A program made the position numbers and the translations under genes. Positions 32,820 to 39,809 of a stretch of DNA of 64,000 nucleotides are shown here, in pieces. The stretch is from contig NZ_JBASAD010000016.1 in NCBI RefSeq assembly GCF_049650445.1, positions 124,001-188,000 on the forward strand, in the 5' to 3' direction. The number at the start of each line of letters is the position of its first letter. The first letter of the stretch is position 1. This DNA comes from Castellaniella sp049650445 (GTDB lineage: Bacteria > Pseudomonadota > Gammaproteobacteria > Burkholderiales > Burkholderiaceae_B). The notes under the pieces are model-generated. The model did not search any database and was not told where the DNA came from. It was given only the letters and a program-made list of their open reading frames with translations.

Positions 32820-35342
32820 ATGATGCGCACCTATCGACCCTTGTGGACCGGCATCCTCTGCCTGATCCTGCTGCCCTTCGCGCTCCAGAGCGTCGGCCTG
32901 ACGCTCGACAGCGCCACGCTCGTGGTGATCCTGGCCATGGCCGCCATGGGCCTGAACCTGCTGGTGGGCTACACCGGCCTGGTGTCCTTCGGGCACAGCG
33001 CCTGGTTCGGCATCGGCGGCTACGCGGCGGCGCTCGCCCAGATCCACTGGTTCCCCAACCAGATCTTCATGCCAATCCTGTGCTCGATCGTCTTCACCGC
33101 ACTGGCCGCGCTGATCATCGGCTTCCTGATCCTGCGCCGCCGGGGGGTGTATTTCGCCCTGCTGACGCTCGCGCTCTGCGCGCTGACCTTCGCCATCGCC
33201 TTTCGCTGGACCAGTGTGACCGGCGGCGAGGGGGGGCTGGGCGGCCTGCAACGCGGGGCGATCGGCCCGATCGACCTGAACGACTACCTGGCGTACTACG
33301 TCCTGACGGCGACTCTGGCAGTGCTGGTGCTGTACGTGCTGCTGCGCCTCGTGCGATCGCCCTTCGGCCATGTCCTGGAAGCCATCCGGGAAAACCAGTT
33401 GAGGGCCACCTTCCAGGGCTACGGGGTCGAATACTACAAGCTCGTGGCCTTCATCCTGTCGGCCTGCGTGACCGGCCTGGCCGGTGCCCTGCTGGTCTTC
33501 CTGCACCATCTGGCCGCAGCGGAATCCACCACCGTGGTGTTCTCCGGCGAACTGCTCGCCATGGTGGTGATCGGCGGCATGCGCAGCCTGCTCGGCCCCG
33601 CCCTGGGCGCGCTGTTCTATCTGCTGTTCCGGGAACTGTTCTCGATCTATACCGATAACTGGCTGTTGTGGTTCGGCCTGATCTTCATGGCCTTCGTGCT
33701 GTTCTCGCCCGCAGGCCTGACAGGCATCTGGACCGCGATCCGGCAGCGCATCCAGCCGCCCCCCGCCGACGGCGCGGCGATGAGCAAGCGCAAGATCCAC
33801 GAAGGCCTGCCCCTGCCCGCGTTCCTGCGCCCCGAGGCCGACTCCGGCGACGTGCTGCAGGCGCTGGACATCGACGTGCGCTTCGGCGGCATCCACGCCG
33901 TGCGCGGCGTGAACCTGACCGTGAGCGCCGGCCAGATCCATGCGCTGATCGGCCCCAATGGCGCGGGCAAGACCTCGACCTTCAATCTGATCTCGGGCCT
34001 GTTCATGCCCACCTCGGGCCGGGTCCTGCTGCATGGGCGCGAGATCCAGCGCGAACGCGCCGACACCATCTGCCAGCGCGGTCTGGCGCGATCCTTCCAG
34101 ATCACCAGCCTGTTCAAGGGCCTGTCGATCCAGGAGAACCTGCGCCTGTCCCTGCAAGCGCACCATCCCGGGCATTTCAATCTCTGGCGCGACATCGACG
34201 ACTTCCCGGACGTCCAGGCGGAAACGGCCGAACTCATGAAATTCCTCGGGCTCGAAGGCATGGAGCACGTCGGCGGCGATCAACTTTCCTACGGGGGCCA
34301 GCGCCTGGTAGACCTGGGCATCGCGCTGGGCTCCAAGCCGCGCGTCCTGCTGCTGGACGAACCCCTGGCAGGCCTGGCCGCAGCCGAACGCGAACGCGTG
34401 TCGCGCCTGATCCAGACCATCGCCGCCCACATCCCGGTGCTGATCGTCGAGCACGACATCGACCGGGTGCTGTCGTTTTCGCACCAGGTCACCGTGATGA
34501 ACCAGGGTGAGGTCCTGCTCACCGGCACACCCGAGATCATCCGCCAGGATCGCCGGGTGCAGGAAATCTACACCGGCACCGGCACACCGCCGGTCACGGG
34601 GCGCTCGGCCACGCCGACGGCCGAGCGACCCCTGCTGCTGCGTTTCGACCAGGTCGATGCCTACTACGGAAAAAGCCATATCCTGAGCCAGGCCACCCTG
34701 GACGTGCGTCAGGGCGAGATCGTGGCGCTGCTGGGACGCAACGGCGCCGGCAAATCGACGCTGCTGAAAACGCTGATGGGGCTCGTCCACCCCGCCTCCG
34801 GGACGATCGAACTCGCGGGACGGCCTCTCTCGGGACTGCCCACTCCCGACATCGCCCGCCTGGGCATCGGCTACGTGCCGCAGGGTCGCGGGCTGTTCGC
34901 CGGCATGACGGTCGCCGAAAATCTCGCGCTCGGCCGGCAGGCGCGCGCCACCGACGGGCGCTCGGGCACCGTGTGGGACGAGGCGAAGATCTTCGACTAT
35001 TTCCCCCGCATCAAAGAACGCATGCACGTCGCTGCCGACTACCTTTCCGGCGGCGAACAGCAGATGGTCGCCGTCGCCCGCGCATTGTCAGGCAACGTCC
35101 GGCTGTTGCTGCTCGACGAGCCCTTCGAAGGCCTGGCGCCCACCGTCGTGCAAGAGCTGTTCACCGTGTTCGACCGTCTGCGCGAGCACGTTTCCATCCT
35201 GATCGTCGAACACAATCTGGATCTCGTGCTGGCCCTGGCCGACCGGGTCTACGCGCTCGAACGCGGATCGGTCTTCCACGAGGGTCCGGCCGAGCCCCTC
35301 CTGACCGACCTGGAATACCGCAAGCAAATCCTGTGGCTGTGA
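32820..35342 (+). CDS. fused ABC transporter: LivM permease - LivG ATPase - LivF ATPase
   Basis: One open frame of 840 residues holds three importer subunits. Residues 1-315: LivM permease (GLNLLVGYTGLVSFGHSAWFG, EAA-like loop AIRENQLRATFQGYGV). About 345-590: LivG ATPase, Walker A GPNGAGKT at 378, signature LSYGGQ at 489 (the usual LSxGEQ with Glu lost), Walker B LLLDEPLAGL. About 605-840: LivF ATPase, Walker A GRNGAGKS at 639, canonical LSGGEQQ near 742, Walker B LLLLDEPFEGL. No stop or frameshift divides them, although an ATG at 33780 could mark the old LivG start. The complete importer would then need two chains plus the binding protein. Confidence 0.92.
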   Translation: MMRTYRPLWTGILCLILLPFALQSVGLTLDSATLVVILAMAAMGLNLLVGYTGLVSFGHSAWFGIGGYAAALAQIHWFPNQIFMPILCSIVFTALAALIIGFLILRRRGVYFALLTLALCALTFAIAFRWTSVTGGEGGLGGLQRGAIGPIDLNDYLAYYVLTATLAVLVLYVLLRLVRSPFGHVLEAIRENQLRATFQGYGVEYYKLVAFILSACVTGLAGALLVFLHHLAAAESTTVVFSGELLAMVVIGGMRSLLGPALGALFYLLFRELFSIYTDNWLLWFGLIFMAFVLFSPAGLTGIWTAIRQRIQPPPADGAAMSKRKIHEGLPLPAFLRPEADSGDVLQALDIDVRFGGIHAVRGVNLTVSAGQIHALIGPNGAGKTSTFNLISGLFMPTSGRVLLHGREIQRERADTICQRGLARSFQITSLFKGLSIQENLRLSLQAHHPGHFNLWRDIDDFPDVQAETAELMKFLGLEGMEHVGGDQLSYGGQRLVDLGIALGSKPRVLLLDEPLAGLAAAERERVSRLIQTIAAHIPVLIVEHDIDRVLSFSHQVTVMNQGEVLLTGTPEIIRQDRRVQEIYTGTGTPPVTGRSATPTAERPLLLRFDQVDAYYGKSHILSQATLDVRQGEIVALLGRNGAGKSTLLKTLMGLVHPASGTIELAGRPLSGLPTPDIARLGIGYVPQGRGLFAGMTVAENLALGRQARATDGRSGTVWDEAKIFDYFPRIKERMHVAADYLSGGEQQMVAVARALSGNVRLLLLDEPFEGLAPTVVQELFTVFDRLREHVSILIVEHNLDLVLALADRVYALERGSVFHEGPAEPLLTDLEYRKQILWL

Positions 35343-35400
35343 GCGGCACTCTGCCGGCCCACTGCCGACACTCCACCCCATGACCCTGCAGAGGTTACCC

Positions 35401-36123
35401 ATGAGCAACAAGACAGCCCTCATATTCGGCGGTTCGCGCGGCATCGGCGCGGCCTGCGTCCAGGCCCTGGCTGCGGACGGCTTCGACGTCGCCTACACCT
35501 ACGTCGCCCGCCCGGGGGATTTCCCCGAGCAGATCGGCGGCCGACGCTGTGTCGGCTACGCGGCCGACATCCGGGACGAGGCGCAGGTCGCCCAGGTCTT
35601 CGCCGACGTGGCACGGGACTTCGGCGATGCACCCACCTGCGTGGTGGCCAACGCCGGCATCAACGTGCCGCCCGGCCCCCTTGCGCAGTTCGACAGCGAT
35701 CATTTCCGCAGCCTGGTCGAAATCAATATCGTCGGCGCCTTCAACGTCCTGCGCGAAGCCGCCCGCCACGTCAAGGACGGCGGCACCATCATTGCCCTGA
35801 CGACTTCGCTGGTGCGCCACGCGGTGCCGGGGATCGGCCCCTACAGCGCCACCAAGGCGGCCGTCGAATGCCTGGTGCGTTCCCTGGCCAAGGAGCTGGC
35901 GGCACGCAATGTCCACGTGAACGCGGTCGCGCCCGGCCCCGTGGATACGGATCTGTTCCGCTCGGGCAAGAGTGCGGAGGCCATCCAGCGTTCGGCCGCC
36001 ATGAGCCCGTTCAACCGCGTGGGCGACCCGGCGGAGATCGCAGCCGTCATCGCTTTTCTCGCCTCGGGCAAGGCCTCGTGGGTGCACGGACAGGTCATCC
36101 AGCCCAATGGCGGGCTGATCTGA
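35401..36123 (+). CDS. short-chain dehydrogenase/reductase
   Basis: 240-residue classical SDR. Cofactor motif FGGSRGIGAACVQALA at the N-terminus, VVANAGIN, and the catalytic YSATK near residue 149 with serine in TTSLVRHAVPG. GAGG lies 9 bases before ATG 35401. The motif TYVARP after strand 2 suggests NADP. It is the last gene of the importer operon, 58 bases after the ABC fusion, and so probably oxidises or reduces an intermediate of the imported compound. Confidence 0.9.
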   Translation: MSNKTALIFGGSRGIGAACVQALAADGFDVAYTYVARPGDFPEQIGGRRCVGYAADIRDEAQVAQVFADVARDFGDAPTCVVANAGINVPPGPLAQFDSDHFRSLVEINIVGAFNVLREAARHVKDGGTIIALTTSLVRHAVPGIGPYSATKAAVECLVRSLAKELAARNVHVNAVAPGPVDTDLFRSGKSAEAIQRSAAMSPFNRVGDPAEIAAVIAFLASGKASWVHGQVIQPNGGLI

Positions 36124-36127
36124 ACGT

Positions 36128-37285
36128 TCAGTCGCTGACAGGCGGTTTTTCTATACGCTTGTCCAGCGCGCTCCTGAACAGCGCCGCCGAACGGAACACC
36201 CCGTGGGCGAACTTGCCGTACGGCATGGTCAGGAAGAAGGCCATCACGGCCCCCAGATGCAGGGCCAGCCACAGGCCCATGGCGCCGGTGTCGCGCCAGA
36301 CGAGCAAGGCCAGGCCGGTGGCGCTCACCAGCACCAGTAGCGCAATGAAGCCCCGGTCCATGGGCTGCTGGGCCGACACGGCGTGTTCGGGATGGCGCCG
36401 GAGATTCAGCCACAGCAGGCCTGCAGGCCCGATCAGCAGGCCGATCCCGCCCACGATGCCGAACAGCACCGGCACGCTGACGACGGGATACGGCGCCGGG
36501 TAGTCCAGCAGATAGTGGTACAGGGTCGCCACCGAGGTGGCGATGAAACAGCACACGAAGCCGTAGAACGTCAGGTGATGGAACACCCGACGCCTGTGGG
36601 TGTAGCGGTCATCCTCGTCGTTGCAGCCCTCGCCATGGCCGCCATCCAGATATTTCAGCGTCAGGGCCTTGCCTGCGGCATCCAGGCCGGCTGCGCCCAG
36701 GACGGCTACCGGCGCAGCCGCAGGCGACAGCATGCGCCAGAACGCGGTGACCCCCAGGCCCAGGGCCACGATCGCGTACAGGAACACCGCACCGAACATC
36801 AGCACCAGGGTGTTGTGCGGAAAGATCGCATAAAAATTGCCTGCCAGCGGGGCATGCAGCCAGGCGCCCTGATTCACGATCAGCACCAGCACGAGGAACA
36901 GCGCCAGACCGCCCGCAGTCGCCAGCGCCATGGTCAGGCCGGCCCGCCGGTACAAGCGGCCCAGCGCCGGCGGCCAGGCGAACTCCGCATAGGTCAAGGG
37001 CCGCACCGCCGCCAGCGCACGCGGCACGTTGACGGCGAACTCGTGGGGCTCGGCATACTGGCAGGCATGCAGACAGGCGCCGCAGTTGTGGCAGACGTTC
37101 GCCAGGTAGTGGATGTCGGCCTTGTCGAATTCCAGCAGGCGCGTCATCGCCGGGAATACGGCGCAAAACCCTTCGCAATAGCGGCAGGCGTTGCAGATGG
37201 TCATGACGCGGTCGACTTCGGTTTCTTCGGGCGACAGCATCAGGGTGGATACCGCGTCCCGGGTCAGAGCTTGCAGGGTCTGCAT
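36128..37285 (-). CDS. tcuB: TcuB-like iron-sulfur membrane protein
   Basis: 385-residue protein of the CitB/TcuB family, which in Salmonella reoxidises the flavin of TcuA and passes electrons to quinone. N-terminal cysteine sets CNACRYCEGFCAVFP and CHNCGACLHACQYAEPHEF bind two [4Fe-4S] clusters; six or so hydrophobic helices follow from about 110, with histidine pairs (RRRVFHHLTFYGF, LYHYLLDY) suited to haem b. It starts 15 bases after the tcuA stop. Convergent with the SDR gene, 4 bases apart. Confidence 0.92.
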   Translation of the reverse strand: MQTLQALTRDAVSTLMLSPEETEVDRVMTICNACRYCEGFCAVFPAMTRLLEFDKADIHYLANVCHNCGACLHACQYAEPHEFAVNVPRALAAVRPLTYAEFAWPPALGRLYRRAGLTMALATAGGLALFLVLVLIVNQGAWLHAPLAGNFYAIFPHNTLVLMFGAVFLYAIVALGLGVTAFWRMLSPAAAPVAVLGAAGLDAAGKALTLKYLDGGHGEGCNDEDDRYTHRRRVFHHLTFYGFVCCFIATSVATLYHYLLDYPAPYPVVSVPVLFGIVGGIGLLIGPAGLLWLNLRRHPEHAVSAQQPMDRGFIALLVLVSATGLALLVWRDTGAMGLWLALHLGAVMAFFLTMPYGKFAHGVFRSAALFRSALDKRIEKPPVSD

Positions 37286-37300
37286 GAAATGTCCTCGATA

Positions 37301-38707
37301 CTATGCGACGAGCGCAGGGGCGGGCCGATGCAGGGCGGCCGCTGCAGCCTGGGTCCCGGCGATCCGGCCGAAGGCCGTGCCGATGCTCATGCCCACGCCG
37401 GCGGTATAGCCCTGCCCCAGAACGTTGCCGGCCATGACTTCGCCGGCCGCGAACAGGTTGTCGCTGGGTCGTCCGCCGAAATGCACGGCGGCGCGCGCGT
37501 CGACCCGTACGCCCAGATAGGTGAAAGTGATGCCGGGACGCAGGGCGTAGGCGTAATAGGGCGGCGTGTCCAGAGGCCGAGCCCAATGGGTCTTGGGCGG
37601 CACGAGCCCCTCGGTATGACAGTCGTCCAGGACCTCATGATCGAAATGTCCGGTGCGGCAGGCCGCGTTGTAGTCGGTCACGGTCCGCATGAAGGCGGCC
37701 TCATCCAGGCCCAGGCGCCGCGCCAGCTCATCCAGAGTATCGGCCTGCTCGCCCTTGAACACCGGCGGCATGAAGCGGCCGATCGCCTTGGCATCGATGA
37801 TGGAATAGCCGATCTGGCCGGGTTGCCGGGCCACCAGCCGCCCCCAGATGGCATAACGCTTGGGCCAGAAATCCTCGCCTTCGTCGTAGAAGCGCTGCGC
37901 CAGGCGATTGACCACGATCCCGAGCGACACGCAATCGATGCGCGTACAGATGCCACCGTCGTACAGCGGCGCACGCGCGTCGATCGCCACCGAGTGGCAT
38001 TGCGTCGGGTCGCCGATCCGGTCCGCCCCCTGATTCAGCAGGTCGCGCAGCAGCACGCCTTGATTGAAGCGCGTGCCCCGGATCAGGAAATTCTCAGCGG
38101 GCCACTCCCCGGCCTCGTCGGGGCCCCACGCCTCGCGCAGCCACTCACGATTCGATTCGAATCCGCCCGAGGCCACGACGCAGGCACGCGCCTCGATGCG
38201 CTCATCGCCCAGCCAGGCAGCCCGGAAACGGCCGTCCTCAAGTTCCAGCCGATCCACCGTCGCGTCATAGCGCACGCGCACGCCCAGCGCCTCGGCGCTG
38301 CGGTAGTAGGCGTTGACCAGAGCCTTGCCCCCGCCCATGAAAAAGGCGTTGGTGCGCGCCACGTGCAGCGTACCCGACAGGGACGGCTGAAACCGCACGC
38401 CGTGGCGGCGCATCCAGCCGCGGCAGCTTGCCGAGGCGCGGATCGCGATGCGCGCCAACTCTTCGTTGGTGCGCCCGCCCGTGACCTTCAGCAGATCCTG
38501 CCAGAACTCTTCCTCGGGATATGCGCCCACCAGCACATCCTGGGGCGCGTCGTGCATGCAGCGCAGATTGCGCGTATGCATGGAATTGCCGCCACGCCAC
38601 GCCCGGGGCGCGGACTCCAGGAGCAGCACCTCGGCGCCCGCCTCGCGCGCCATCAGCGCGGCGCACAGGGCGGCGTTTCCGCCGCCGATGACCAGGACAT
38701 CGAGCAT
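37301..38707 (-). CDS. tcuA: TcuA-like FAD-dependent tricarballylate dehydrogenase
   Basis: 468-residue flavoprotein. FAD motif VLVIGGGNAALCAALMAREAG at the N-terminus read in steps, then LLESAPRAWRGGNSMHTRNLR, a family-typical stretch; ACVVASGGFESNREWL in the middle; LFAAGEVMAGNVLGQGYTAGVGMSIGTAFG at the C-terminus. TcuA oxidises tricarballylate to cis-aconitate, which feeds the TCA cycle. The tcuR-A-B order is kept but no tcuC permease gene is adjacent; the Liv-type importer may take its place. The substrate may differ from tricarballylate. Confidence 0.88.
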   Translation of the reverse strand: MLDVLVIGGGNAALCAALMAREAGAEVLLLESAPRAWRGGNSMHTRNLRCMHDAPQDVLVGAYPEEEFWQDLLKVTGGRTNEELARIAIRASASCRGWMRRHGVRFQPSLSGTLHVARTNAFFMGGGKALVNAYYRSAEALGVRVRYDATVDRLELEDGRFRAAWLGDERIEARACVVASGGFESNREWLREAWGPDEAGEWPAENFLIRGTRFNQGVLLRDLLNQGADRIGDPTQCHSVAIDARAPLYDGGICTRIDCVSLGIVVNRLAQRFYDEGEDFWPKRYAIWGRLVARQPGQIGYSIIDAKAIGRFMPPVFKGEQADTLDELARRLGLDEAAFMRTVTDYNAACRTGHFDHEVLDDCHTEGLVPPKTHWARPLDTPPYYAYALRPGITFTYLGVRVDARAAVHFGGRPSDNLFAAGEVMAGNVLGQGYTAGVGMSIGTAFGRIAGTQAAAAALHRPAPALVA

Positions 38708-38789
38708 GATCGGCTCTCGAAAGGTTGCACACCTCCGAAAGCTTAGGTGACGCCGAACGAATCCGCTAGACGTCCGTCCGGCAAGCCCT

Positions 38790-38806
38790 CTTCACGATTC
38801 GTGAAG
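38790..38806. promoter_or_regulatory. perfect palindrome at the tcuR stop codon
   Basis: CTTCACGA and TCGTGAAG around one base. It contains the tcuR stop and lies 83 bases before tcuA, so it may be an operator for tcuA-tcuB or a small attenuating hairpin. Confidence 0.35.
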
Positions 38807-39721
38807 ACTGCGGGCACCAAGCCACTGCCCGCTTTCGACCAGCCCGCGCACCACGTCACGCAGCGCCACGCGGACCGCCAGGCCTGCGGGTGACAATTCT
38901 TCATCGGACAGGCTGGCCAGCAGATTGCGGCGCACCAGGCCCGGGTCCGAGAGCCGCGCCATGGCCAGATCATGCCCCGCCATGCGGGTGATGGCCGCCC
39001 CTGGCTGGATCGTCGCCACCAGCCCGGCCGCCACCGCATCCATCAGCATCGCCAGAGAATCGATCTCCAGCGCGACTTCCAGCTTGACGGCCTGACGGCG
39101 CACTGCGGACGCCAGGGTGCTGCGCAAGCCATGCAGGTGCGTGGGCATGGCCAGCGGCAGGCCGGCCAGGCCGGCCAGACGCACGGTCTTGCGCCGGGGA
39201 AAGTCCTTGAATCCCCGAGCCGCAATCACGTAAAGATTTTCTTCGAGCAAAGGCATCACCGACCACTTGCGCCCTGCCTCATCGTTGAACAGGATCGCCA
39301 GATCGAGCTGACGGGCATTGAGCATGGCCGCCAGATGTCCCGACAAGGACTCGACCAGATGCAGACGCACATCGGGATAGCGTTCGCGCATCGCCAGGAT
39401 CAGGGGCAAGCCGAGGACAGCCGCCGTGGTGGGGGCCAGACCGACGCTGACATGACCGGACAAACGCGCCTGCCTGGCGGACCGCGCCGCCTCATCGATA
39501 TTGCGCAAGGCAAGCTGAGCCTGGCGAAAAAACGCGATGCCCGCATCGGTCGGCACAATTCCCGTCGCCGTGCGCTGCAACAGTCGGGTCGAGAGCTCGG
39601 ACTCGAGGCGGCTGATCTGCTGGCTCAGGGTCGAGGTGACCACGCTCAGTTCGCGCGCGGCCCGGCCCATGCTGCCTTGCTCGATCGCGCACACGAAGTA
39701 GCGCAGTTGGCGGATTTCCAT
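38792..39721 (-). CDS. tcuR: LysR family regulator (TcuR-like)
   Basis: 309 residues from ATG 39721, giving MEIRQLRYFVCAIEQGSMGRAAREL; six upstream codons are possible. HTH continues SVVTSTLSQQISRLESELSTRLLQRT; effector domain begins near 90 with GHVSVGLAPTTAAVLGLPLILAMRERYP. It lies upstream of tcuA-tcuB on the same strand, as in the Salmonella tcu locus, where TcuR activates tcuABC. Its own promoter region is shared with the divergent M16 peptidase. Confidence 0.88.
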   Translation of the reverse strand: MEIRQLRYFVCAIEQGSMGRAARELSVVTSTLSQQISRLESELSTRLLQRTATGIVPTDAGIAFFRQAQLALRNIDEAARSARQARLSGHVSVGLAPTTAAVLGLPLILAMRERYPDVRLHLVESLSGHLAAMLNARQLDLAILFNDEAGRKWSVMPLLEENLYVIAARGFKDFPRRKTVRLAGLAGLPLAMPTHLHGLRSTLASAVRRQAVKLEVALEIDSLAMLMDAVAAGLVATIQPGAAITRMAGHDLAMARLSDPGLVRRNLLASLSDEELSPAGLAVRVALRDVVRGLVESGQWLGARSLHES

Positions 39722-39809
39722 GAATCGATAGTAGCCCAATATACATGGAGAAAATCTGCTGTATGGTGCTGTATCGTTATGGATTGCCCCAACCTATGGA
39801 CACTGAGAC

